Source of the DNA: Algimonas porphyrae | GTDB lineage: Bacteria; Pseudomonadota; Alphaproteobacteria; Caulobacterales; Maricaulaceae | DNA: 64,000 bases | NCBI RefSeq assembly: GCF_041429795.1 | Contig: NZ_CP163424.1 | Span: 2,358,001-2,422,000, forward strand | Reading direction: 5' to 3' | Shown: positions 1-9,029 of the stretch, in pieces | Layout: each line of letters opens with the position of its first letter | Position numbering within the stretch: the first letter of the stretch is position 1 | Position numbers and translations under genes: made by a program | The notes under the pieces: model-generated | The model's database searches: none | Told to the model about the DNA's origin: nothing | The model's input: the letters and a program-made list of their open reading frames with translations, nothing else

Positions 1-530
1 TCATAAGGCTGATACCAGTCAGTCCGACCGCTAATATCGGCGCGCAATGTGGCATCGTCCGGAAAATTATTGGTAAACCAGAAATCGGTCTCGCCCTCCC
101 GGGGCAGGCCGGACACATGCGACAGCAGATTGCGTACTGTCACCCCGTCAGCAGTTCCGCCATCATCCCCCAGATAGGCCGTAATCGGCGCATCAATGTC
201 GAGAACGCCGCGTTCTTCGAGGTCCATCACGGCAATGCCGGTGAACAGTTTGGAGATGGAGCATATGGAAAAGGCCGTGTCTTCGCTCACGGCGCGGCGC
301 GTGCCCAGATCTTCGACCCCGAATGTGTGGCTCCAGACCAGATCCTGGTCGGCGACAATGCCAAACGCCGCGCCTGGAACCGCCTCATGCGCCAATTGCG
401 TGTCCAGCACCGTCTCGATGGCCCGCAATTTGGACTCTAGCACCGCCTCGGGCGATGCCGCCTTGGCAGGCATCAGGGCAATGAGAGACAGGCCCAAGGC
501 CGTCGACAGACAAAGAATAGAACGGGTCAT
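1..530 (-). CDS. Serine hydrolase (class C beta-lactamase-like), N-terminal part, cut by window edge
   Basis: About 176 codons are visible before the gene leaves the window on the left. The protein opens with a hydrophobic signal peptide that should be cleaved after an AKA box near residue 24, so it acts in the periplasm or outside the cell. The Ser-x-x-Lys catalytic motif of penicillin-binding-like serine hydrolases is present as SISK at about residues 91-94, and the family motif LLSHVSGLP follows some 50 residues later. An ATG preceded by GGAG fixes the start. The family includes beta-lactamases, esterases and D-aminopeptidases; the substrate cannot be told from this part. The preceding minus-strand gene is separated from it by a terminator, so it is probably a separate unit. 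Confidence 0.85.
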   Translation of the reverse strand, partial: MTRSILCLSTALGLSLIALMPAKAASPEAVLESKLRAIETVLDTQLAHEAVPGAAFGIVADQDLVWSHTFGVEDLGTRRAVSEDTAFSICSISKLFTGIAVMDLEERGVLDIDAPITAYLGDDGGTADGVTVRNLLSHVSGLPREGETDFWFTNNFPDDATLRADISGRTDWYQPY

Positions 531-595
531 GGCAGGCTCCGGCAGACAGATCTAATGGAGCCAGATCGTGCCAGACCGCGCCATTTCGTCAAGCG

Positions 596-629
596 CAAAC
601 AAAAAACGCCCCCGCATCGGCGGAGGCGT
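596..629 (-). terminator. Rho-independent terminator of the small periplasmic protein gene
   Basis: On the minus strand a 9-bp stem (one G-T wobble, arms 606-614 and 621-629) with a 6-nt loop is followed by a run of six T and further Ts. It lies about 40 bp after the stop codon at 669. Confidence 0.8.
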
Positions 630-668
630 CGATCGCTTTTTCCGGCTAAGCCGGATAGGCAGGCGGGT

Positions 669-1004
669 TTATTCGCCGGCGTTGGTTTCAGTCTTGGCCT
701 GAACCGATTTCGCCATGACTGGCTTGACCGATTTGCCCCAGACGATTTCGACGGCACCCTTGCGGCGGACCTTGCACTTGACCGTGTCGGATGTGCCATT
801 GGCATCGATCGCGAATGTCAGGGTCTGCAGGCGGGAATTGCCACGGACGGCTTTGAAATCGATATCGGTCGCTGTTGCACCCATGGAAGACTGGATTTCG
901 GATGTGCAGGACGCGATGTGATCAGCCGTTTTGGTGCTGGCGGATGCGGCTTGCGGCAGGACCATCAGGGCGGCGGCGGCAATGACGAGCGTATTGAGTT
1001 TCAT
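669..1004 (-). CDS. Small secreted protein of unknown function
   Basis: This 111-residue protein is not recognised. It starts at an ATG with a good AGGAG site 7 bases upstream; longer readings of the frame lack a better start. Residues 1-23 form a signal peptide ending in ASA, so the mature chain of about 88 residues is periplasmic. Two cysteines (in the CTSE and VKCKV segments) could form a disulphide. The C-terminal 25 residues are Lys/Ala/Thr rich and probably disordered. The gene stands alone with its own terminator. A perfect 7-bp inverted repeat with a 2-bp spacer (1116-1131, CATTCAA arms) lies upstream and could be an operator. No function is proposed. Confidence 0.75.
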   Translation of the reverse strand: MKLNTLVIAAAALMVLPQAASASTKTADHIASCTSEIQSSMGATATDIDFKAVRGNSRLQTLTFAIDANGTSDTVKCKVRRKGAVEIVWGKSVKPVMAKSVQAKTETNAGE

Positions 1005-1389
1005 GGCGGTTCTCCTTGGATGGACGGTGGGGGCCGTCGCGGATTGAGGGGCGTGGCGGGGGGTGCCACACCCATCACCTAGGGCATGTCGGCCACAAAA
1101 TGGGGCACATGAAGCCATTCAAAATTGAATGAGATTGAGAAAAGTCATTTCCTGATGAACGCATTGTTTTGGAAGCAAAGTGCGCCCGCCAAGAAACATG
1201 GTATATAATTCAGTTATTTATACAAACTCGCCGGTCAATTTGGCATCGCCGCGAGGTCGCTCAAATCGCGCAGTCCGGAGATCATCCAAATCTGCAAGGC
1301 AGGCCACCAGAAATGCAGGCCTCAGAAAAGGCAGATCTGGTTCAGAAACGCACAGCTTTTAGGATGAAAACCTGCAAATCCGGTCCCCA
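1005..1389. other. Gene-free stretch with candidate operator palindrome
   Basis: No convincing gene is seen. It contains the promoter region of the small secreted protein, including the palindrome 1116-1131 (CATTCAA-AA-TTGAATG), an AT-rich patch around 1200-1235, and a loose 10-bp inverted repeat (CCAAATCTGC near 1286 and GCAGATCTGG near 1330). Short plus-strand open frames here have no ribosome site or recognisable content. Confidence 0.4.
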
Positions 1390-2754
1390 TCAGTAGATGC
1401 AGTCCGTGTAGCAGCGGGAAATATCGCCGTTCCAATCCGACTCATAAGCCTTGATCAGCAAGTCCGCATTGGATTGTCCTGAGCGCGCCATTGCGTCGAG
1501 CGCTTGAAGGAAAACGGTTTCATTTTCGCCGTGACCATTGAGATAGGCCCGGCGGTTAAGGCCCCCGCGCGATAGTGACAGGCTTTCAAGGGCCAGATCG
1601 CGGACCGATCGCCCGCCGATCACGGCCTCGAACCCTTGGGCCGGGACATCTTCGCGCAGTGTCTGGCGCTGCTCCGCGGTCCAGTTCTTGACAAGATCCC
1701 AAGCCTCATCCAGCGCCTGATCGTCATAGAGCAAGCCGACCCAGAAGGCCGGCAGCGCGCAAAGCTCGTCCCAAGGACCCGTATCGGCGCCGCGCATTTC
1801 CAGGAACTGCTTCAGTCGCACTTCGGGGAAGATGGTGGAGAGATGATCGTCAAAATCCGACAGCGTCGGAATTTCGCCCGGCACGACATCGAGTGTCCCG
1901 TTCATGAAATCGCGGAAGCTCTTGCCGGATGCATCGAGGAAGCGACCATCGCGCTGGACGAAATACATCGGCACGTCGAGCGCATAATCGACATAGCGTT
2001 CGAACCCCATCCCGTCATCGAACACCCAGGGCAGCATACCGGTCCGGTCAGCATCCGTATCCATCCAGACGCGCGAGCGATAGGATTTGAACCCGTTCAG
2101 CTTGCCATCGGTAAAGGGCGAATTGGCGAAGAGTGTCGTCGCCACCGGCTGCAGCGCCAGGCTGACGCGGAACTTCTTGACCATGTCCGCTTCGCTGGAA
2201 AAATCGAGATTGGTCTGCACCGTACAGGTCCGGAACATCATTTCGCGACCCAGCGTCCCGACGGTCTGCATATAGTCACGCATGATCTTGTAGCGACCTT
2301 TGGGCATGACGGGGACATCTTCCAGCTTGGTATCGGGCCGGAAACCCAGCGACAGGAAACCCGCGCCGATTTCGTCGGCGACCTCCCTCACCTCGCGCAG
2401 ATGACGAGTCACTTCGGCGCAAGTCTGGTGCACATGCTCCAGCGGCGCACCGGAGAGTTCGAACTGACCACCCGGTTCCAAACTGACCGACGCCCCGTCG
2501 CGTTTCAGCGCAACCAGATGGCCATTTTCCTCGTAGGGCTCCCAGTCAAAGCGCTGCAGACCTTCCAGCAGCGCGCGGATCGATGTCTCCCCGTCATAGG
2601 GCAGCGGACGATTATCCGCCGTCGCAAAGGCGATCTTTTCGTGTTCCGTGCCGATGCGCCAATCCGCATTGGGCTTGCAGCCACGGGCCAGATGCGCGGC
2701 CAGTTGCGCCTTGGATTCGATCAGAATGGGATTTGGGGTCGATGGTCCGCTCAC
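1390..2754 (-). CDS. gshA: Glutamate-cysteine ligase
   Basis: Catalyses ATP-dependent ligation of L-glutamate and L-cysteine, the first step of glutathione synthesis in the cytoplasm. The 454-residue length and motifs fit the plant/alphaproteobacterial GCS2 type, not the enterobacterial one: RIGTEHEKIAF near residue 33, SLEPGGQFELSG near residue 93, the MFRTCTVQTNLDF segment around residue 172 and the SYRSRVWMDTD loop. The start is a GTG with only a weak purine-rich stretch upstream. In many alphaproteobacteria gshA lies beside rsmE; here rsmE is about 2.5 kb upstream on the same strand, with a monooxygenase-SDR pair inserted between. No glutathione synthetase is seen in the window. Confidence 0.92.
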   Translation of the reverse strand: MSGPSTPNPILIESKAQLAAHLARGCKPNADWRIGTEHEKIAFATADNRPLPYDGETSIRALLEGLQRFDWEPYEENGHLVALKRDGASVSLEPGGQFELSGAPLEHVHQTCAEVTRHLREVREVADEIGAGFLSLGFRPDTKLEDVPVMPKGRYKIMRDYMQTVGTLGREMMFRTCTVQTNLDFSSEADMVKKFRVSLALQPVATTLFANSPFTDGKLNGFKSYRSRVWMDTDADRTGMLPWVFDDGMGFERYVDYALDVPMYFVQRDGRFLDASGKSFRDFMNGTLDVVPGEIPTLSDFDDHLSTIFPEVRLKQFLEMRGADTGPWDELCALPAFWVGLLYDDQALDEAWDLVKNWTAEQRQTLREDVPAQGFEAVIGGRSVRDLALESLSLSRGGLNRRAYLNGHGENETVFLQALDAMARSGQSNADLLIKAYESDWNGDISRCYTDCIY

Positions 2755-2811
2755 AAACGCCGCCTAGGCCGATGGCCGCCGCTTCGCAAGACGGTAACAA
2801 TCATGTGTGAT

Positions 2812-3645
2812 CTACCGACCGGTGATACGCGCTTGGCGTTTCATGACGAAGTTGCGGTAGCGCACGGGGAAAAGCCTGGTCAGGCGTTGCACGAAGGTCG
2901 CGTCGCCGCCCACGAGCACGAGCAGTTTCTTGCGCTCCGTTCCGTCCAGAATGATGGTTGCAGCGTCTTCCGCACTGGTCCGCGCAGCATTCTTGTCGAA
3001 ATTCTCGATCAGCGAGTCCTTGGTCGTCCCGATATGGGCGAGACTGTCGACTTCGCCGTTGCGCACGACATTGGTCTTGACCCCGCCCGGATGCACGGAC
3101 GTAACCGTGACGCCGTAATCGAGCATTTCCAGCGACAGCGCTTCGGAAAAGCCGCGAATGCCGAATTTGGACGCGCAGTAATGAGCCTGCCCCGGAACGC
3201 CGATAATGCCGTAGATAGAACTGACATTGACCAGCCCGCCCTTGGTCTTGATCAACTGTTCCAGAAACGCCTTGGACATGCGGACCATGCCATAGAAATT
3301 GACGTCCATGACCTTTTCGAAGCTCTCCGCCGGCGTATTGCGGAAATCACCGAACCGGGACAGGCCGGCAATGTTGAAGACGTAATCTGCCGGGCCGAGC
3401 GCCGCTTCGACATCGGGGGCGTAAGCCGCGATGGCCTGCGCATCCGCCATGTCCATGACATCGACCTTATGCTGGTTGGCCCCGCCGATCATCTCGACGG
3501 TCTTGTCCAGCTCGTCGCTATTAATGTCCGTCAGCGCCAGACGCGCCCCGGATGCAGCCAGCGCGATGGCAACCGCGCGCCCTATGCCTGACGCCGCGCC
3601 CGTGACGACGCAGACCTTGCCGTCAAAACTCGGAAAGGTCTTCAT
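2812..3645 (-). CDS. Short-chain dehydrogenase/reductase
   Basis: A 277-residue classical SDR. The NAD(P)-binding TGAASGIG motif is at residues 15-22, the NIAG segment near residue 95, the catalytic Ser in VSSIYG and the Tyr-x-x-x-Lys pair as YCASK near residue 155. Its ATG overlaps the stop of the upstream flavin monooxygenase by 4 bases (ATGA), so the two are translationally coupled. Such FMO-SDR pairs usually oxidise and reduce ketone or alcohol intermediates of alkane, steroid or cyclic ketone breakdown; that role here is inference. The C-terminal tail (KKLLVLVGGDATFVQRLTR) resembles SDRs found beside mycobacterial-type monooxygenases. The substrate is unknown. Confidence 0.88.
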   Translation of the reverse strand: MKTFPSFDGKVCVVTGAASGIGRAVAIALAASGARLALTDINSDELDKTVEMIGGANQHKVDVMDMADAQAIAAYAPDVEAALGPADYVFNIAGLSRFGDFRNTPAESFEKVMDVNFYGMVRMSKAFLEQLIKTKGGLVNVSSIYGIIGVPGQAHYCASKFGIRGFSEALSLEMLDYGVTVTSVHPGGVKTNVVRNGEVDSLAHIGTTKDSLIENFDKNAARTSAEDAATIILDGTERKKLLVLVGGDATFVQRLTRLFPVRYRNFVMKRQARITGR

Positions 3646-5129
3646 TCGGCGGCTTCGGGCAAGGGTTCGGCCTTCGTATCGACCTGACTGAAATGCAGCG
3701 CATCATCTTCGATCGGCGCTTCGATCAAATGTTTCACATCATGTTTGTAGTTCTGGACATTCAGCCACGGCATCCTGTCGCCCTGTCGCGGCAATGTGTC
3801 GATGACCCGTCGGAAATACCCTGACTGGAAGTCAGATACAGGATGACGCACCATCCCCTCAGGCGCGACAGGCATCACCCGTGTGAAGCCCCGTTCGCGC
3901 ATATATTTCATCAGCCGTATCAGATAGCGGCCCAGCAGATCGGCACGCAGAGTCCAGCTGGCATTCGTATAGCCCGTGACGGCGATCATATTGGGCAGAT
4001 CCGATGTCATTGCCCCTTTGAACAGAAAATGTTCGCTCTGATCATAGACGTTGCCGTCAATGGCAATCGGATAATTCCGTCCGAAATTCATCTCCAGCCC
4101 GGTTGCTGTCACGATGATATCGGCCTCGACCAGGGTACCATCCTGCATAAGAATGCCGGCATCAACGAAGCGGTCAATCTGCCCCGTCACGATCGAGGCC
4201 TCGCCGCGATTGATCGCCTTGAACATATCCCCTTCTGGCACGACGCAGAGACGCTGATCCCAAGGCTCGTAAGGCGGGTTGAAATGGATATCGACCGGAT
4301 ACTCTTTGCCTAAGGCCTTGATGGCCCGCTTGCGAATGTTGCGGCGTGTCTTGGCGGGATTTTTCTTGGCGCGACGATAGATGGACCCGGCCAGTTTCAC
4401 ATTCTTCCAACGGTTGATGCGGTATGACAACTTTTTCGACAAAATCCTGTCCGTGATTTTCATGACCGGATCTTCGGACGGCAATGATGCCACATAGGTC
4501 GGGGTCCGCTGAACCTGCACGACATGCCGGGCCGTCTTGGCGAGTTCGGGCACCAGCGTCACGGCCGTGGCGCCGGAGCCGATCACCGCGATGCGTTTGT
4601 CCGCATAGTCATAATCTTCCGGCCAGAATTGCGGATGGACGATGTCGCCCGCGAAATCTTCGCGCCCGTCAAAATGCGGATCATGCCCCTTATCGTAGCG
4701 GTAATAGCCAGCACAGGAGAGCACAAAACGCGTCCGGATTGTCCGCTGGCTTCCGTCACACGTGTCATTGATCGTCAAGGTCCACAGATCGGTCGACGTG
4801 TCGAAATCTGCAGCGATAACCCGGCTATGAAACTGGATATGATCATCGATACCGTATGCGCGCGCCGTATCTTCGACATAGGCCTTGATGGCTGGGCCAC
4901 CGGCCAGCGTCTTCACGCCAGGCCAGGGCCGGAAGTCATAGCCGAGCGTGAGCATGTCGGAATCGGACCGAATCCCGGGGTAGCGAAACAGGTCCCAGGT
5001 TCCGCCGATCGCCTCGCGCGATTCGAGGACGGCGAACTGGCCGTCGGGAAATTCTGTCACATAACGACAGGCCGAACCGATGCCGGACAGGCCCGCACCG
5101 ATAATCACCATGTCAAATGTGTCGCTCAT
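3642..5129 (-). CDS. Flavin-dependent monooxygenase, Baeyer-Villiger type
   Basis: A 495-residue FAD/NADPH enzyme. The FAD Rossmann motif GAGLSG lies at residues 11-16, the second nucleotide motif GSGATA near residue 185, and between them the fingerprint FAGDIVHPQFWP matches the type I Baeyer-Villiger pattern F-x-G-x-x-x-H-x-x-x-W-P exactly. The expected reaction is insertion of oxygen into a ketone to give an ester, or heteroatom oxidation, in the cytoplasm. ATG start; the gene leads a two-gene unit with the overlapping SDR. Baeyer-Villiger enzymes of this size are common in marine and soil bacteria that grow on alkanes, terpenoids or steroids. The exact substrate cannot be read from the sequence. 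Confidence 0.9.
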   Translation of the reverse strand: MSDTFDMVIIGAGLSGIGSACRYVTEFPDGQFAVLESREAIGGTWDLFRYPGIRSDSDMLTLGYDFRPWPGVKTLAGGPAIKAYVEDTARAYGIDDHIQFHSRVIAADFDTSTDLWTLTINDTCDGSQRTIRTRFVLSCAGYYRYDKGHDPHFDGREDFAGDIVHPQFWPEDYDYADKRIAVIGSGATAVTLVPELAKTARHVVQVQRTPTYVASLPSEDPVMKITDRILSKKLSYRINRWKNVKLAGSIYRRAKKNPAKTRRNIRKRAIKALGKEYPVDIHFNPPYEPWDQRLCVVPEGDMFKAINRGEASIVTGQIDRFVDAGILMQDGTLVEADIIVTATGLEMNFGRNYPIAIDGNVYDQSEHFLFKGAMTSDLPNMIAVTGYTNASWTLRADLLGRYLIRLMKYMRERGFTRVMPVAPEGMVRHPVSDFQSGYFRRVIDTLPRQGDRMPWLNVQNYKHDVKHLIEAPIEDDALHFSQVDTKAEPLPEAAE

Positions 5130-5205
5130 ACTGACAGGCTTATCAGTATGCGCAAATGTATGAAACCCGACATTCCCGTCACAGCATATTCACGCCTGAA
5201 TGAAA

Positions 5206-5931
5206 TCACGCCGTGATCCGGCAATCGCCGATTGTGGACTGTATCAGCATGAGGAGACCAATCGCCGCCGTGTCGGCCCGTAATATGCGGGGCCCGAGGG
5301 TCACGGGAACGGTCCTGTCCAGCGCGCGGATCCGCTCTCGCTCGTCATGGGTGAAGCCGCCTTCTGGCCCGATTAGCACATCGACTGGCAGGCCGATGCT
5401 ACTGACGGCACCGACCACACATTCCCCGCCGGCTTCATCCGCAAAGATCAGGGGACGCGATGATTTCAACGCCTCGTCCAGACCGATCGGTTCGAACAGT
5501 GTCGGCAGGTCGAGCCGTTCCGTCTGCTCGGCGGCTTCGATCACCTGACTCTGGGCGCGCTCCATATTAAAGGTCTGAAACTGCGTTCTTTCTGTTACGA
5601 CAGGCTGCAAGATCCGCACGCCGAGTTCCGTCGCCTTCTCGATCACGATGGTCGTGCGGTGTTTCCGCAGCGGCGCAAACAGCAGGCGAATATCCGGCAC
5701 GCGCAGCGGATCCCGGAGCTGTTCCCTGACCGCCAGACGCATCGTCTTGCGGCCTTTCTCCACGATCTCCGCCGCCCATTCGCCGTCCTGGGCATTGAAC
5801 AGCCGCACACAGTCCCCGACCTGCTTGCGCAGCACTGTCCCGAAATAGTTCGCCTGAGCCCGATCCAGATCGATCTCGCCGCTCATTCGCTGATCGAGAT
5901 AGAGCCGCGGAAGCGTATAATTCGGCCTCAT
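5206..5931 (-). CDS. rsmE: 16S rRNA (uracil-1498-N3)-methyltransferase
   Basis: Methylates U1498 of 16S rRNA using S-adenosylmethionine. The 241-residue protein has the family's N-terminal PUA-like part (residues 1-70) and the C-terminal SPOUT trefoil-knot domain with GPEGGFT near residue 190 and LGPRILRADTA near residue 215. The ATG overlaps the stop of the upstream hydrolase by 4 bases. In related genomes rsmE is commonly next to gshA, which agrees with gshA lying downstream on the same strand. Confidence 0.93.
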   Translation of the reverse strand: MRPNYTLPRLYLDQRMSGEIDLDRAQANYFGTVLRKQVGDCVRLFNAQDGEWAAEIVEKGRKTMRLAVREQLRDPLRVPDIRLLFAPLRKHRTTIVIEKATELGVRILQPVVTERTQFQTFNMERAQSQVIEAAEQTERLDLPTLFEPIGLDEALKSSRPLIFADEAGGECVVGAVSSIGLPVDVLIGPEGGFTHDERERIRALDRTVPVTLGPRILRADTAAIGLLMLIQSTIGDCRITA

Positions 5932-6746
5932 GCGGCGACCCTTTCCAGATATGAAGCGACGGCGCCCGGATGAGTCACCATGGCATTGCGCGCCGCGTCG
6001 AGCTCAAGGAATTGCCATCCCTCACCTCTCGCAGGGCCGATCATGCGCTCGCTCGTCATGGCGAAGTCCTGCCCGACACAATGGATGAAACTGCGCGATA
6101 GACCGTCCCAACCGCCATGGCTGAGGGTCAGTTCATCGGTCCAGGCCCTGGCTGGATGAGTGCTCAGATGCCGCGCGACCCAGTCCGTTTTGGGATGATC
6201 CTCCGGCATCAGCATTTTCATCGGATAGTCGGCAAAGAAATCCATCTTGTAACCGTCGATAAAGCCCGACTGACGTTCGAGAAAGGACGTCTTGATGCTG
6301 CCATCAGCTTCGCGTTCCACCCCGCTCATCCGGCCCAGTCGCGGGACCAGCGCATCGAGAAAACACACATGCCGAATGCGGTCGCGCCGCCTGTCGACGG
6401 CGCCCGTCATCGCAACTCCCGAGAAACTATGCGCAACGATGGTGATGTCTGACAGCTCTTCGAAGTCGATCACGTTGGTCAGGTCTGTGATATGTGTCTC
6501 CAGCCCGACATCGGAGGCGGATAGATGCACGCGTTCTCCGCATCCTGTCAGGGTCGGCGTGAAAACTGTGTGTCCGCGCGCTCTGAGATATTGCCTGACC
6601 TCTTTCCAGACCCAGCCCCCATGCCAGGTTCCGTGGACGAGCAGGAACGTCTGCCGACGCGCAGGCTTTGCGGAGGTTGCTGCCTGCGAGCACCCGACGG
6701 TGACGGCGGGAGCGGCAGCCAGAACGGTTCGGCGAGTCGGCATCAT
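5928..6746 (-). CDS. Exported alpha/beta hydrolase
   Basis: A 272-residue alpha/beta-hydrolase-fold protein. The oxyanion motif is LLVHGTWHGGW near residue 36, the nucleophile elbow is HSFSG near residue 106, a loop Asp is in FLDALVP, and a C-terminal His is in MVTHPG near residue 262. The N-terminus has twin arginines (TRRTVLAAAP) and a Cys at about residue 19, so export by Tat or as a lipoprotein is possible; the lipobox is imperfect. Two consecutive ATG codons (6746 and 6743) follow an AAGGG; spacing slightly favours the second. Esterase or lactonase chemistry is likely, and a role after the nearby Baeyer-Villiger enzyme is possible but unproven. Coupled to rsmE by a 4-base overlap. Confidence 0.82.
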   Translation of the reverse strand: MMPTRRTVLAAAPAVTVGCSQAATSAKPARRQTFLLVHGTWHGGWVWKEVRQYLRARGHTVFTPTLTGCGERVHLSASDVGLETHITDLTNVIDFEELSDITIVAHSFSGVAMTGAVDRRRDRIRHVCFLDALVPRLGRMSGVEREADGSIKTSFLERQSGFIDGYKMDFFADYPMKMLMPEDHPKTDWVARHLSTHPARAWTDELTLSHGGWDGLSRSFIHCVGQDFAMTSERMIGPARGEGWQFLELDAARNAMVTHPGAVASYLERVAA

Positions 6747-6770
6747 AGACCCTTCTATCGCGCTGGCGCT

Positions 6771-7340
6771 TTAGCGCAATTTCAGTCCGATGGCCTTGGC
6801 ATAGTCGGCAGGGACATCCTCCACATCCGTATCCATCACCGCGTTCCAGCGGTTGAGAAAGCCGAACATGGCAATGACGGCGACGATTTCGAGACATTCG
6901 TCATCGCTGAAATAGCTGCGCAGTTCAGTGAAATCACCATCCGTCACCTCCGCCGGGCTGAGCGATCCCAGATGCGCCACTTTCAGTGCGATCCGTTCGG
7001 CATCGGTGAATAGCGGCGAATCCTCATACGCCCAGGCGGCATTAATCTTGTCCGGATCGACCGCCGCCTTGCCCGCTCCATGCGCGCTATGCTGCTGGCA
7101 ATAGCGGCATCCCGCCGCCGTACTGGCGACATAACCGACCAGCCGCTTCAACCCGGCGTCCAGTTTGCCGGGGCCATAAATGGAGAAGATCATCTGTGAA
7201 ACGCCGCGCAAGATGTCCGGATTGCGCGCCATGTCGATTCCGTCATTCATGGTGAAACCCATGATCTGTTCCCCCGACGCGATCAGCGGCTTGATGTCGT
7301 CGGGAATGTCGTCAGGTGACAGGCGGGGGATGCGGGACAT
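6771..7340 (-). CDS. Carboxymuconolactone decarboxylase / AhpD-like protein
   Basis: A 189-residue all-alpha protein of the CMD/AhpD superfamily. The redox motif C-x-x-C-x-x-x-H is present as CRYCQQHSAH around residue 84, which is the AhpD-type peroxidase/disulphide-reductase signature; classical decarboxylases lack it. The chosen ATG at 7340 gives the family's usual N-terminus (RIPRLSPDDIP) and overlaps the stop of the upstream CoA-transferase by one base (TGATG). The frame stays open upstream but only inside that gene. It is the last gene of the GNAT, CoA-transferase, AhpD-like unit. Confidence 0.85.
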   Translation of the reverse strand: MSRIPRLSPDDIPDDIKPLIASGEQIMGFTMNDGIDMARNPDILRGVSQMIFSIYGPGKLDAGLKRLVGYVASTAAGCRYCQQHSAHGAGKAAVDPDKINAAWAYEDSPLFTDAERIALKVAHLGSLSPAEVTDGDFTELRSYFSDDECLEIVAVIAMFGFLNRWNAVMDTDVEDVPADYAKAIGLKLR

Positions 7341-8434
7341 CAGGTCAGGTCTTTTGTATGTTCGCCGAATTCCGGCAAATCGAAGGAGATCTGGGCCGGT
7401 TCTTCGCGGAAGCGGATCGGGTTGGCGATATGTTTGTGACCCTGTTCGTCGGTTACAACGGGCGCGCCGTCTTCTGACAAGGCCGTGTGCAGCGTCCGAA
7501 GGGTCGACCAGCAGCAATCGACCTCGCTGAGCAGGCGCTCCCATTGCGACTGGGTCCGACTCAGAAACAGCGCTTGCAGATCGGTGATCAGCGCCTGTTG
7601 TTGCCCGACCGGACGTTTTGTCAGCGGCAACAGGTCGGGGCGATCGACGGCGTTCAGGAAATTGGCGACAAATTTGGGTTCAGAACCACCCAGGACGATA
7701 TGACCGCCGCAGCGTGTGCGATAGATGTTAACGAAAGCATTGCCGCCGAAGCTGCGCATCTTTGTCCGCTCCGGCTGACGATCTTCGGCAAAGACGGCCC
7801 CCGTCACATTCGGCACCCAGGACAGCAGTGAGTCGTACATGGCGATATCGAGATAATCGCCCTGCCCCGTCTGTTCGCGACGATAGAGCGCCATCAGAAT
7901 ACCCGACAACGCAAAGAGCGAGGCCGTCATATCGGCACTTGGCATCGGGGTCAGTGCGGGTGCGCCGTCCATACTGCGCGTCAGATCCGCAGTTCCCGCC
8001 ATAGCCTGGACGACCAGATCATGAGCGGGCTTGTTGCGGTAGCGGCCATCCTGACCGAATGCGCTGATCGAACAATAGACGATGTCCGGTTTCACGGCCC
8101 TGATCGCCGCATAGTCCACGCCCAACCGCTTGACCACGCCCGGGCGAAACGCCTCGATCACGACGTCAGCGGTTTTCGCCAGCGCCATGAAACCCGCATG
8201 CTGCGCCTCGTCCTTCAGATTGACGCGGTAGCTCTTCTTCCCGCGCGCAATGTTGGCGAACCAGACGGATGTCCCGTCATCATAGCGCTCGCCCATCGCC
8301 CGTGTCGGTTCGCCAAGACCATTGTCCGGCTCCACCATGATCACCTCAGCCCCATGGTCCGCCATCATCATGGAGGCATGCGGCCCCGGCAGAAAGGCCG
8401 AGAGGTCGAGGACGCGGATGCCGGAGAGTTTCAT
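7340..8434 (-). CDS. CaiB/BaiF family (class III) CoA-transferase
   Basis: Moves CoA between organic acids through an aspartyl-CoA mixed anhydride. The ATG at 8434 gives the normal family start KLSGIRVLDLSAFLPGP and a 364-residue protein; the frame stays open upstream inside the GNAT gene. The family motifs are GAEVIMVEP near residue 34, VVIEAFRPGV near residue 93, and the catalytic Asp in HDLVVQAMAG near residue 140. It overlaps the upstream GNAT gene by 4 bases and the downstream AhpD-like gene by 1. Donor and acceptor acids cannot be told from sequence alone. Confidence 0.88.
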   Translation of the reverse strand: MKLSGIRVLDLSAFLPGPHASMMMADHGAEVIMVEPDNGLGEPTRAMGERYDDGTSVWFANIARGKKSYRVNLKDEAQHAGFMALAKTADVVIEAFRPGVVKRLGVDYAAIRAVKPDIVYCSISAFGQDGRYRNKPAHDLVVQAMAGTADLTRSMDGAPALTPMPSADMTASLFALSGILMALYRREQTGQGDYLDIAMYDSLLSWVPNVTGAVFAEDRQPERTKMRSFGGNAFVNIYRTRCGGHIVLGGSEPKFVANFLNAVDRPDLLPLTKRPVGQQQALITDLQALFLSRTQSQWERLLSEVDCCWSTLRTLHTALSEDGAPVVTDEQGHKHIANPIRFREEPAQISFDLPEFGEHTKDLT

Positions 8435-9021
8435 ACGGGTGATCCAGATGGCGTGGCCGGACGGCACATCAATTCCATCGGCGGCGCGCCGGGTGCGATC
8501 GTGATGACGTCCCGAGTTTCGAATCCGAAACTCCGGTAAAAACCATGATTGCCGGGGTTCGAGCTTTCGAGCCAACCCGCGGACCCGGCGGCGTGACAGT
8601 CCGCCACGAAACGCCGCATGAGATGTCCGCCTAACCCTTCACCTTGCGCCGTGGGGCGGACGGCGATGGTGTAGAGATAGGTCACAGGCTCATCCGGAAA
8701 TGCGTCCCGAAGCGCTCTTGCGGCCTGCAAGGCGCGTCGAACTGTTCGAGTGCCGCCGTGCCGCAACAATCGCCCCAACAATGTCATGCCTGCAAAAAGC
8801 GACAGGTCTTTCGATGTCCCGGGTTGCAGCCACATCATGGCGGCCTTGTTGTCGATGATTTCGGTCCGGCCACGGGGCAGATAGATGTGGCGGGCTTCCG
8901 CTTGGAAGACGGTTTCCATCGCCATTCTGGTGTCAAAGACCCAGCTGTTGAACGGGTCATCGGCAAAGGCGTGGCCGGTTATCTCGGCAAGCTGACGCGC
9001 GGCATCGCTGTTATCGATCAT
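8431..9021 (-). CDS. GNAT family N-acetyltransferase
   Basis: A 196-residue acetyl-CoA-dependent acyltransferase. The acetyl-CoA-binding motif A is V-R-P-T-A-Q-G-E-G-L-G-G-H-L near residue 125, preceded by the beta-4 strand YLYTIAV, and followed by WLESSNPGNHGFYRSFGF, the pattern typical of GNATs acting on small molecules. ATG start. It is the first gene of the overlapping GNAT, CoA-transferase, AhpD-like set and lies 8 bp after the upstream CoA-transferase gene ends. The substrate is unknown. Confidence 0.85.
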   Translation of the reverse strand: MIDNSDAARQLAEITGHAFADDPFNSWVFDTRMAMETVFQAEARHIYLPRGRTEIIDNKAAMMWLQPGTSKDLSLFAGMTLLGRLLRHGGTRTVRRALQAARALRDAFPDEPVTYLYTIAVRPTAQGEGLGGHLMRRFVADCHAAGSAGWLESSNPGNHGFYRSFGFETRDVITIAPGAPPMELMCRPATPSGSPV

Positions 9022-9029
9022 GCCGTAGC

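Noticed and set aside
1169-1396. 75-codon plus-strand frame in the gap before gshA
   Set aside because: No ribosome site, no recognisable content, and the gap has operator-like repeats instead.
1636-3591. Plus-strand open frame of about 650 codons
   Set aside because: It lies opposite gshA and the SDR gene, which have clear motifs; high-GC codon use leaves the antisense frame open by chance.
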